12,581 nt of DNA, from NCBI GenBank assembly GCA_038729325.1, contig JAVYSG010000039.1, positions 1 through 12,581 on the forward strand. Direction: 5' to 3'. The notes under the pieces are model-generated. The model searched no databases. It saw only the letters and a list, made by a program, of their open reading frames with translations, and was not told the DNA's origin. The position numbers and the translations under genes were made by a program. The stretch is from UBA509 sp038729325 (GTDB lineage: Archaea; Thermoplasmatota; Thermoplasmata; Thermoplasmatales; Thermoplasmataceae). Positions 1 through 6,533 of this stretch are shown here, in pieces (position 1 is the stretch's first letter; each line of letters begins with the position of its first letter).

Positions 1-71
1 AGGAAGAACAGAGTTGCATAGGATACCGCTGCTGATGCAACTATTGAAAAAACAGCCCCCATCTTAGTCAT
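1..71 (-). CDS. N-terminus of an unidentified membrane protein, cut by the window edge
   Basis: Reading leftward from an ATG at 71, about 23 codons are open to the window edge. They encode a short Met-Thr-Lys-Met start followed by an almost unbroken hydrophobic stretch (Gly-Ala-Val-Phe-Ser-Ile-Val and onward to Leu-Phe-Phe), so a transmembrane helix begins at about residue 5. The start overlaps the stop of the penicillin-acylase gene by 8 bases (ATGACTAA). A perfect SD, GGAGGTGA (complement of 81-88), lies 9 nt before this ATG, inside the last codons of the upstream gene. This combination strongly supports a translationally coupled downstream gene. A second ATG at 62 is in frame but sits too far from the SD. 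A transporter or other multi-span protein handling acylase products is possible, but the family cannot be told from 23 residues. Confidence 0.7.
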   Translation of the reverse strand, partial: MTKMGAVFSIVASAAVSYATLFF

Positions 72-2535
72 AAACAAACCTCACCTCCGTTGTCTGCGCA
101 GACATATTATAATACTGATGATCAAACCATGTGGCCAGCTGGTTGGAAAAGTAGTAACTCACAGGATTTTCGCTGGGTCCACCTGGGAAAACGCCATAGA
201 ATATGGACTTAGCCGGATCAGATACCTCTCTCAGCGATGGGCCTACCGTCACATAAGGTTCCGGTACCTGAAGCTGCCGTGATACATATGCTGCGCTTAC
301 TGTATGCGAATCTCCATACATGGGATACGGCCCCAGCCCAAGTGATGAAAGTCCGGTCAGGCTGGCAATCTCCAGCTGGTGAACGCGCCCCCATCTCCAT
401 GTGCTTTCAGGCCCCAGTTTCTGTAGAAGGAACTTTACTTCTCTCGCGAAGGCCGTCTGTGAAGTTTTGGTGAAGCTTCCGTTGAACCATGTTGTAGAGG
501 ACGAATCATTTATGGCAAGATACAGTGCAGATGTGTCGAAGGGTTTTGTAAGCGATGATAAACCATGATCAGCATAAACGCGGTCAAAGGTAAGGTTGTA
601 TAGCTCACTGAGATAGTACCAGTACACTGTTTCTCCAGTGGAATTCACGTATGCTGTATAGTTCCATTGCGAAAGTATGGTGTAAGCTTCAGCCTGTGAA
701 CTGTTCATGCTCATTGAAGACAGAGATTTCAAAATAACCGGCACGAATTGAGATGCCCAGTAATCTGACACGTTGCTCTGCAGATTCATCATGTCCTGGA
801 CTGTTGTATCCTTGTGGGACTTCAGGTAATGATAAATTGTCTGGGCTCTTCCTCCTGATGTCCAGTAACCTCCTATGAACGGATAAGGATAATTCTCTCC
901 CACGGTTGGCTGATTCGGGGCAAATGCATATCCCCTTGCCGGATCTTCAATCTGGGGCAAATACTTGAAGGGCACCTGCCCTGAAATTCGGTAGTTCGGG
1001 TTGCTTCCATTCAGCAGAGACCTTGAACCGATTACCGCCACCTTATGTCCGTTGGGAAGGGTTTCATTGATTGTGGGATAAAGTCCGGCTGTGATGTATC
1101 CACTATTGTGGATTCCTGCAAGGGCGAAATTCTGAGGAGGAGATTCCCACAGGCGAAGTGCGTTTAACATCTGGCTGTAATTTGTGCTCATGTCCAGTTT
1201 AATTTCAGCAACGAGATCAGGTGACGGAATTGAAGCAGTCCAGTTCATGCTTATGCCATAGTTCCCTGACCTTGCAATAATGGGTCCGTTGTTTGTGTAA
1301 AATATGGTGTGTTTCGTTCCCAGCAGCGAATAGCTGTATTCGGACATTGCATGCTCCTGGCCGTTGTATGTGTAATTGTTCCCATCAAGCATTTCAAGAT
1401 AGTCGTTTGCAGTGGCCCCTTCGGGAGTTGTGAGCCCCCATGATGTGGTGGCTGTGTGGCCGATGAGCACTCCCGGCAGCCCGGCCAGCCCCCATCCGGT
1501 CACATTGATTCCCGGGGCTTCAAGCTGCACCGGAATCCAGAGGGACGGGGCCAGCAGTGTGAGATGTGGATCATTGGCAAGAATCGGTGAATCCAGTGCT
1601 GAATAATTTGATGTGACTATCCACGAATTGCTTCCAACCACAGGCCTAAGGGTATTTCTTGTTGAAAATCCATAGGGGTCAGATATATTGGAAAGTGCGT
1701 TCTCCATGAGGTTACGGAGAGAACTGAACATTGATGTATTGAGGCCAGTGGCAAACTGGCTGTACCAGTTGAGATGCCACAGGTAATCTGGTGATATCCC
1801 GGCATCAGAGAGGTTGAGGCCATTGACGGTTCCGCTTCCAGGAACCATGGTTATGTTGGATGTGTAATATGGATAATATGGCCATATCTGGCTCAGATTT
1901 GCATAGCCAAGGGCAGAATACAGCAGATCGCTCTGAAGCTGGCTTGTCCCTCCAGTTGTGAGGTCCCAGGTCATGTATTCCTGCCAGGCGAAAGAATCGA
2001 GAGGAGTCCACTGAAAAGGTTTCTTGTCAATGAGCTTGAAACCGAGAGGAAGGTTCCCTGCTGATGCATTTATATATGCGTTCACACCTGCAGAATAATC
2101 CTGAATATAACCGTAATACTGAGGATAAGCAGTTCTGACATACGAATTCAGGAGGGCTGCATTTTGCGGTATCCCAATCATGTGCATTGCAATGTCAGAA
2201 TTCAGAGCTGATGTTCCCACATAGGAACTCAGATTGCCTGAAGCAAGCAATGCTTCAAGTTCCATCTGGAACAGCCTGTTGCTTGCCTCATAATACCCCT
2301 GTGCCATGAACAGGTCGTGCAGATTTCTTGCCTGTATATGTGCCACGCCGGAAGAATCTATGCTCACATTGACAGGATACTGCAGTCCGGAAATATGGTA
2401 ATTTCCGGATGTGTAGTTGGCATTGCCAGCAGCGGACCACAGCCCGTTGACAGGATTGAGTGTGTTGAAATCTGATGACAGATATGAAAGTGCTACAATT
2501 GCCACAATTGCAATCACAATGAATTTTATTCTCAT
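64..2535 (-). CDS. Secreted penicillin acylase family Ntn hydrolase (peptidase S45)
   Basis: An 823-aa penicillin amidase family protein. Residues 5-19 form a hydrophobic signal peptide or N-terminal anchor after MRIK, so the enzyme should act outside the cell. The alpha-chain region has the family pattern Asp-Leu-Phe-Met-Ala-Gln-Gly-Tyr near 74-81. The beta chain should begin at Ser302 in GSNSW, the nucleophile freed by self-cleavage. Family landmarks follow: NDPHL near 321, GLPGVLIGH near 352, Asn541 (APNQP) as the probable oxyanion Asn, and the C-terminal PGGPSENP. About 24 N-X-S/T sequons fit a glycosylated surface or secreted protein. Family members hydrolyse N-acyl amides such as beta-lactams, acyl-homoserine lactones or acyl-peptides; the substrate cannot be read here. 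A TATA-like box lies about 27 bp before the ATG, and a membrane-protein gene overlaps the 3' end. Confidence 0.93.
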   Translation of the reverse strand: MRIKFIVIAIVAIVALSYLSSDFNTLNPVNGLWSAAGNANYTSGNYHISGLQYPVNVSIDSSGVAHIQARNLHDLFMAQGYYEASNRLFQMELEALLASGNLSSYVGTSALNSDIAMHMIGIPQNAALLNSYVRTAYPQYYGYIQDYSAGVNAYINASAGNLPLGFKLIDKKPFQWTPLDSFAWQEYMTWDLTTGGTSQLQSDLLYSALGYANLSQIWPYYPYYTSNITMVPGSGTVNGLNLSDAGISPDYLWHLNWYSQFATGLNTSMFSSLRNLMENALSNISDPYGFSTRNTLRPVVGSNSWIVTSNYSALDSPILANDPHLTLLAPSLWIPVQLEAPGINVTGWGLAGLPGVLIGHTATTSWGLTTPEGATANDYLEMLDGNNYTYNGQEHAMSEYSYSLLGTKHTIFYTNNGPIIARSGNYGISMNWTASIPSPDLVAEIKLDMSTNYSQMLNALRLWESPPQNFALAGIHNSGYITAGLYPTINETLPNGHKVAVIGSRSLLNGSNPNYRISGQVPFKYLPQIEDPARGYAFAPNQPTVGENYPYPFIGGYWTSGGRAQTIYHYLKSHKDTTVQDMMNLQSNVSDYWASQFVPVILKSLSSMSMNSSQAEAYTILSQWNYTAYVNSTGETVYWYYLSELYNLTFDRVYADHGLSSLTKPFDTSALYLAINDSSSTTWFNGSFTKTSQTAFAREVKFLLQKLGPESTWRWGRVHQLEIASLTGLSSLGLGPYPMYGDSHTVSAAYVSRQLQVPEPYVTVGPSLREVSDPAKSIFYGVFPGGPSENPVSYYFSNQLATWFDHQYYNMSAQTTEVRFVYD

Positions 2536-2557
2536 TTTATGGCAAACTGATACATGC

Positions 2558-2567
2558 TAATAATTAT
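2558..2567 (-). promoter_or_regulatory. TATA-like box for the penicillin acylase gene
   Basis: The minus strand reads ATAATTATTA, centred about 27 bp before the ATG at 2535. This spacing puts transcription start at or next to the start codon, as for a leaderless archaeal mRNA, and no SD is present before the ATG. The box is nearly palindromic and could also serve the plus strand. Confidence 0.45.
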
Positions 2568-2620
2568 TGCCTCGCAGAGATGGAAATAAGGAGGATACCA
2601 TGAAATCGCAAATTTCCGGA

Positions 2621-2642
2621 CAATTCCAAATGACTGGAATTG
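2621..2642. repeat. Short perfect inverted repeat downstream of the acetyltransferase
   Basis: CAATTCC (2621-2627) and GGAATTG (2636-2642) form a 7-bp perfect stem with an 8-nt loop. It lies 32 bases beyond the acetyltransferase stop and upstream of the penicillin-acylase promoter. It could be a 3' end hairpin of the acetyltransferase mRNA or an operator for the acylase gene. There is no T-run next to it, so a terminator is not proven. Confidence 0.35.
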
Positions 2643-2673
2643 CATCAGTGGAAGGACCGCAATTCAGATGCCA

Positions 2674-3210
2674 TTACTCCATGATCCGGGCAAATCGTAT
2701 CATTGACCAGAACTTTCCATCCATAAAATATGCGTCTCTTTCAACACCCTCAATGGAAAATCCATTTTTCAGGAGTACCTTCATTGAAGCAACGTTAAAA
2801 TCCAGCACGCCGGTATAGAGCCTGTGCATTGAAATTTCACCGGCAGCGAACCTTGCAACAAGATCAAGTGATTCACTTGCGATGCCTCTTGACCAGAATT
2901 TCCTTCCAATCCAGTAACCCACATGGCATTTTCTATCCACATAGTCAATGTCCTTCAAGCCAATTATTCCCGCCGGAGCCTCATCCACGAATATAATGAA
3001 GTCTATGGCAAAGAATTTCCTGCCGTCTTCCCTGTTCATGCTGAAGAAATCGATTGCATCCTCTATGGTATAGGGAAAATGAAAACCATGTCCACCTATA
3101 TTCCGTGAGATTACAGGATCGTTTGCAAGTTCAGCAATTGCCCCTGCATAAGTGGCTCTGAGATCATTCGAAAGCGTCACATTTTTCCCCTGAAGCCTAT
3201 AGTGTTTCAT
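2674..3210 (-). CDS. GNAT N-acetyltransferase, RimJ/RimL type
   Basis: A 178-aa protein with the single-domain layout of RimJ/RimL-like acetyltransferases, which move an acetyl group from acetyl-CoA to an amine: a protein N-terminus, amino sugar, polyamine or drug. The acetyl-CoA loop is seen as Gly-Arg-Lys-Phe-Trp-Ser-Arg-Gly-Ile-Ala-Ser-Glu around residues 102-113. The closing motif, Phe-Asn-Val-Ala-Ser-Met-Lys with Asn-Gly-Phe-Ser-Ile-Glu-Gly, lies around 138-154. The frame is open further upstream to an ATG at 3267. I chose the ATG at 3210 because the family fold begins a few residues later (LQGKNVTL) and a TATA-like GCTATATC lies about 28 bp before it; the extra 19 residues do not look like part of the domain. 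The substrate is unknown. The gene may be transcribed alone, since the next gene on this strand has its own promoter. Confidence 0.88.
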   Translation of the reverse strand: MKHYRLQGKNVTLSNDLRATYAGAIAELANDPVISRNIGGHGFHFPYTIEDAIDFFSMNREDGRKFFAIDFIIFVDEAPAGIIGLKDIDYVDRKCHVGYWIGRKFWSRGIASESLDLVARFAAGEISMHRLYTGVLDFNVASMKVLLKNGFSIEGVERDAYFMDGKFWSMIRFARIME

Positions 3211-3233
3211 GCCAGCGGACCATAGCTGGCAAA

Positions 3234-3243
3234 GATATAGCTT
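3234..3243 (-). promoter_or_regulatory. TATA-like box for the GNAT acetyltransferase gene
   Basis: The minus strand reads AAGCTATATC, centred about 28 bp before the ATG at 3210, with A-rich sequence just upstream of it. The spacing fits leaderless initiation and supports the shorter start of the acetyltransferase. Confidence 0.45.
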
Positions 3244-3255
3244 TATTTGCATATT

Positions 3256-3303
3256 CCTGAAAGACATCGCGGCCCTGACCGCTTCAGGGCAGTGGGTTCA
3301 GGA
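3256..3303. repeat. Nested inverted repeat, possible operator or hairpin
   Basis: The inner arms GCCCTGA (3272-3278) and TCAGGGC (3284-3290) are perfectly complementary around a 5-nt loop. Outer arms CCTGAA (3256-3261) and TTCAGG (3298-3303) repeat the same core at nearly symmetrical distance. The element lies upstream of the acetyltransferase TATA-like box, where an archaeal activator or repressor could bind. It could also fold in RNA if the region is transcribed. Confidence 0.45.
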
Positions 3304-3340
3304 TGCACTTTGTTCAGCGAATGTGACGGGTTTTATCGGA

Positions 3341-3357
3341 AATTACCAATAGTAATT
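3341..3357. repeat. 17-bp palindrome AATTAC-N5-GTAATT
   Basis: AATTAC (3341-3346) and GTAATT (3352-3357) are perfect inverted arms around CAATA. An AT-rich dyad of this size is typical of sites for dimeric winged-helix or Lrp-type regulators. It lies well upstream of the aspartate-semialdehyde dehydrogenase TATA-like box (centre to centre about 178 bp), so a link to that gene is only a possibility. Confidence 0.35.
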
Positions 3358-3522
3358 CTATATTAGGAAATATGAAAATAACCATACAATATATTTGCTG
3401 CAATGTCCATGACATCATGGTCTGCAGGATCAACCGCAGGAACCGTAAATTTCCTCAAATGTTCCGCTACTGAATCAGATAAAGCTTCGTATGCCCGTCG
3501 GTGCAGGAAAATTATCACCAGT

Positions 3523-3530
3523 AATATATT
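3523..3530 (+). promoter_or_regulatory. TATA-like box for the asd-aspartate kinase pair
   Basis: AATATATT is centred about 33 bp before the GTG start at 3560, predicting a leader of only a few nucleotides. A short SD-like GGTG (3549-3552) lies 7 nt before the GTG, with a stronger GGGAGG further upstream at 3541-3546. Confidence 0.4.
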
Positions 3531-3559
3531 CCTGTCCACCGGGAGGATGGTGCCATACT

Positions 3560-4603
3560 GTGGATAAACTAAGGGTAGGAGTGATCGGAGCCACAGGAGT
3601 GGTCGGGCAAAAGTTTGCACAGCTCCTTTCTGCCCATCCTTATATGGAGATTGCTTCAGTGTATGCTTCAGACAGATCATCGGGCCATCCTTACAGTGAA
3701 TTTCTCACTTTTAGCGAGGATCTTGCAGAACAATATGGAAATCTTGAGGTGAAGGGATCGGAACCCGATACCATAATCAGGGACAGGAATGATATTCTGT
3801 TCAGTGCAGTGAGCGATGCGAATGCGGGGAAACTGGAGAAGCAACTGGCAGAACATGGATCAATAATTATGACCAATGCCTCAGCCAACAGGCTGGATAA
3901 TACTGTTCCTCTCGTAGTTCCTGAGGTGAACCCGCATCATCTTGAATCAGTGAATACCTCTCATGGGCTGATTGTCGCAAATGGTAACTGCAGTACAATT
4001 GGCATGGCCCTTGGACTTGCCCCAATTTTTGATATGGGCATCGGGGATGTTTATGTGACGACCCTGCAGGCAGTCAGTGGAGCAGGATATCCGGGTGTGC
4101 CATCACTGGACATACTATCCAATGCAGTTCCATTCATCAAATCCGAGGAGGAAAAAATGGTGCTGGAGACGGGGAAAATTTTTGGCAGTTTTTCCCATTC
4201 CGGCAGATCGGAATCCGAACTGAAAATTCATCCTACATGCATCCGCGTGCCAGTGAGAGAAGGGCATCTGGAATCCATTACCGCAGTTATGTCGGAGGAC
4301 GCAGATATTCATCAGCTGCAGGAAAGATTCAGAAATTACGGGAACGGCAACCTGAAGGCAAAGCTGCCAACTTTACCGGATAAAAGCGTCATACTGATGA
4401 ATGGTGAAGACCGTCCACAGCCCCTTCTGGACATCATGGCAGGTTCACCGGAGAGAGCAGAGGGAATGGCAGTTACTGTGGGCCGGCTGCGTGTCTCTGG
4501 ATCAAAGGTCTCATTTGTTCTTCTGGTTAACAACCTTATACGTGGCGCCGCAGGATCTGCATTGCTGAATGCAGAACTGCTCCATGAATCGGGGATGATA
4601 TGA
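3560..4603 (+). CDS. asd: Aspartate-semialdehyde dehydrogenase
   Basis: A 347-aa enzyme that reduces aspartyl-4-phosphate to aspartate semialdehyde with NADPH, the second step toward threonine, methionine and lysine. The N-terminal dinucleotide loop is Gly-Ala-Thr-Gly-Val-Val-Gly at residues 10-16. The catalytic Cys144 sits in Gly-Asn-Cys-Ser-Thr, and the catalytic His236 in Val-Arg-Glu-Gly-His. Length and motifs match the archaeal/fungal branch of the family. The open frame extends upstream to an ATG at 3491, but the added 23 residues (proline, cysteine and glycine rich) do not belong to the family. The GTG at 3560 starts directly before the first beta strand and has a TATA-like box at a fitting distance. 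The stop overlaps the aspartate kinase start as ATGA, so the two pathway enzymes should be made together. Confidence 0.95.
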   Translation: MDKLRVGVIGATGVVGQKFAQLLSAHPYMEIASVYASDRSSGHPYSEFLTFSEDLAEQYGNLEVKGSEPDTIIRDRNDILFSAVSDANAGKLEKQLAEHGSIIMTNASANRLDNTVPLVVPEVNPHHLESVNTSHGLIVANGNCSTIGMALGLAPIFDMGIGDVYVTTLQAVSGAGYPGVPSLDILSNAVPFIKSEEEKMVLETGKIFGSFSHSGRSESELKIHPTCIRVPVREGHLESITAVMSEDADIHQLQERFRNYGNGNLKAKLPTLPDKSVILMNGEDRPQPLLDIMAGSPERAEGMAVTVGRLRVSGSKVSFVLLVNNLIRGAAGSALLNAELLHESGMI

Positions 4604-5520
4604 TGAATTCTGCCGACATATCAGTAATAAAGCTTGGAGGTTCATTTCTCACGTCGCACAGGTCCATATATGACGTGGCGAGCCTTGCGCGGGAGAAAAG
4701 CAGTGCAGTTTTTGTGCTGAGCGCCTTCAGGGGCATTACAGACAGGTTAGTTTCAGCATATGGCATGGACACAGCAGGCAGAGAAGCAGTGCTCAGGGAC
4801 GTTCTCAACTACCACGCGAATCTGATTCAGAGTGCCCTGCCAGGCACTTCAGGGAAACTGTGGACGCTTGAAATCCTCTATGAGCTGGGCCCTGAATATT
4901 ATGGACTGAGCAGGCTCAGAGAATTTGCCAGAAATGCAGATTACGATTCGTTCCTCTCTGTTGGTGAAAAGATGGCTGCGGCGGTGATTTCAATTTACCT
5001 GACAAATGCAGGGATAAAATGCCGCAATATTGCCTCAGATCATCTGGGCATATCAGTCCGGGAAGGACCTGAAAATTCCCTTATCGATATCAGGAAGAGC
5101 CATCTGAAGGCCTTTCCTGTTATAAAGAAACTTCTTGACTCAGGTTACATTCCCATTACCACCGGATTCTTCGGTATCAATGATGCAGGAAAAGTAAAAA
5201 TACTTGGAAGAAACACCAGCGATTACAGCGCCATTGCACTGGGGGCGGTGCTGAGGTCAGCTGAAGTACAGCTTTTTAAGGATGTTACGGGAATATACAG
5301 CCATGACCCGAAGCTGATGCAATCCGGTGAGCAGCATTTTACGCGCATATCATACGATAAGGCGCTTGAACTCTGCAATGCCGGATCAGGAGTCATTCAT
5401 CCCATGGCCATAATAACAGCCAGGCAGCATGGCATCTCCATACGGATAAGGAAATTTGGCGACAGCAGTGACGGAACGGTTGTCACTGCTGATCCTGACT
5501 TCACAGCTGCACCATCATAG
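4600..5520 (+). CDS. Aspartate kinase, short form without ACT domains
   Basis: A 306-aa amino-acid kinase that phosphorylates aspartate to aspartyl-4-phosphate, supplying the substrate of the dehydrogenase encoded just upstream. Visible family motifs are Lys-Leu-Gly-Gly-Ser at 11-15 (usually KFGGT), Ser-Val-Gly-Glu at 120-123, Thr-Gly-Phe-Phe-Gly at 188-192, Leu-Gly-Arg-Asn-Thr-Ser-Asp-Tyr-Ser at 202-210, Asp-Val-Thr-Gly-Ile-Tyr near 228 and HPMA near 267. The chain ends right after the kinase domain, whereas most aspartate kinases continue with two ACT domains that bind lysine or threonine. Direct feedback inhibition through ACT domains is therefore absent unless a separate ACT protein exists. 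ATG codons at 4600 and 4603 both overlap the upstream stop; GGGGATGAT just before them may act as SD. Confidence 0.92.
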   Translation: MMNSADISVIKLGGSFLTSHRSIYDVASLAREKSSAVFVLSAFRGITDRLVSAYGMDTAGREAVLRDVLNYHANLIQSALPGTSGKLWTLEILYELGPEYYGLSRLREFARNADYDSFLSVGEKMAAAVISIYLTNAGIKCRNIASDHLGISVREGPENSLIDIRKSHLKAFPVIKKLLDSGYIPITTGFFGINDAGKVKILGRNTSDYSAIALGAVLRSAEVQLFKDVTGIYSHDPKLMQSGEQHFTRISYDKALELCNAGSGVIHPMAIITARQHGISIRIRKFGDSSDGTVVTADPDFTAAPS

Positions 5521-5600
5521 GATAATTATCAGCATTGCAGTTTCTTGCTGTACCGGACTCCTGTGCACCTCATCTGGCTGGAATACCAGGCAATTCCACG

Positions 5601-5610
5601 TTATTATAAT
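5601..5610 (+). promoter_or_regulatory. TATA-like box for the Dam-type methyltransferase gene
   Basis: TTATTATAAT is centred about 34 bp before the ATG at 5640, in the 119-bp gap after the aspartate kinase. It predicts a separate transcript with a very short leader. No SD is evident before the ATG. Confidence 0.4.
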
Positions 5611-5639
5611 ACGACAGAGGGATCAGGTCTGCTGGGACC

Positions 5640-6458
5640 ATGGCGACACCTATTCTGAAATGGGCAGGAGGGAAAAGGCAGATCATAGGGGAGATAATGG
5701 AGAGATTGCCCCCAGATTTCAGGACATACCACGAGCCATTCATTGGTGGAGGTGCCCTGTTCTTCAATCTCTGTGAACTCAGGAGAAGCACGAGATCAGT
5801 TGTTTCTGACATAAACCTTGATTTGATTACGCTCTACCAGATCATACGTGACCGGAAGGATGAACTGATCAGGCACCTTCATTCTCTGGGTCTTGGAAAT
5901 AACAGTGACGATTACTATAAGGCAAGGAAGTCCTACAATTCAATTAAGGACGATCCAGTGATGAAATCTGCGCTCTTGATCTACCTTAACCGCCACGGTT
6001 TCAATGGCCTTTACAGGCTAAATTCATCCGGACTTTATAATGTGCCATTTGGGAGATACAGGAACCCATCTCTCCCTTCAGATCGTGATATATCGGAGGT
6101 TTCAGAATGTCTTTCTGGGTCAACAATCATACATGGAGATTTCAGAATGACTCTTTCAGGCGCAGAATCTGGCGATTTTGTGTATCTGGATCCTCCATAT
6201 GCACCATTATCTGCAACCTCTACATTCACCAACTACAGCAGAATGGCTTTTACCTGGAAAGACCAGGAAGACCTGGCTGCCATGGTAGCTGAAATGGACC
6301 GTAAGGGAGTTCTGTTTCTTCTCAGTAATGCAGCAACAGACGAAGTCGAAGAACTTTATTCATCATTCCGGGTAGAAAAAATCATGGCAAGGAGAAATAT
6401 AAATTCAAAGCCTGAAGGAAGAGGTAAGATTCCGGAACTGATTGTCAGAAATTACTGA
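5640..6458 (+). CDS. dam: DNA adenine N6-methyltransferase, Dam/D12 class
   Basis: A 272-aa class-alpha adenine methyltransferase that moves a methyl group from S-adenosylmethionine to adenine N6 in DNA. The N-terminal Leu-Lys-Trp-Ala-Gly-Gly-Lys-Arg (6-13) and Phe-Ile-Gly-Gly-Gly (34-38) form the cofactor-binding part. Asn-Arg-His-Gly-Phe-Asn-Gly-Leu-Tyr-Arg (117-126) with Val-Pro-Phe-Gly (135-138) belongs to the target recognition region. The catalytic Asp-Pro-Pro-Tyr lies at 184-187. Length equals that of typical Dam enzymes, whose usual site is GATC, but specificity here is inferred from similarity only. No restriction endonuclease is seen next to it: the upstream gene is aspartate kinase and the downstream neighbour is a convergent acyl-CoA synthetase. 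It may be a solitary methyltransferase acting in repair, replication timing or gene control, or the relic of a restriction system. Confidence 0.93.
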   Translation: MATPILKWAGGKRQIIGEIMERLPPDFRTYHEPFIGGGALFFNLCELRRSTRSVVSDINLDLITLYQIIRDRKDELIRHLHSLGLGNNSDDYYKARKSYNSIKDDPVMKSALLIYLNRHGFNGLYRLNSSGLYNVPFGRYRNPSLPSDRDISEVSECLSGSTIIHGDFRMTLSGAESGDFVYLDPPYAPLSATSTFTNYSRMAFTWKDQEDLAAMVAEMDRKGVLFLLSNAATDEVEELYSSFRVEKIMARRNINSKPEGRGKIPELIVRNY

Positions 6459-6533
6459 CGCCCAGTTGCAAACCATTCAACAGCTATCATTCAGCGAATC
6501 ATCTAACCGTCAAAATCAGGAGATTCTCGGCGT

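Larger units (their letters stand above)
3211..3559. other. 349-bp intergenic region with divergent promoters and palindromes
   Basis: The stretch between the acetyltransferase start and the aspartate-semialdehyde dehydrogenase start holds a TATA-like box at each end. Between them are a nested inverted repeat at 3256-3303 and a separate palindrome at 3341-3357. A minus-strand frame at 3518-3363 is open for 51 codons from a GTG and reads plausibly like protein, but it has no promoter or clear SD. No RNA gene was recognised. Confidence 0.5.

Noticed and set aside
3211..3267. ATG at 3267 as start of the acetyltransferase
   Set aside because: The extra 19 residues are outside the GNAT domain and cover the TATA-like box at 3234-3243.
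3491..3559. ATG at 3491 as start of aspartate-semialdehyde dehydrogenase
   Set aside because: The added residues are Pro/Cys/Gly rich, lie across the TATA-like box and precede the normal family N-terminus; the GTG at 3560 fits better.
3363..3680. 105-aa minus-strand ORF across the asd start
   Set aside because: Its N-terminal half is antisense to well-supported asd coding sequence; only the part left of 3518 deserves a look and is listed separately.
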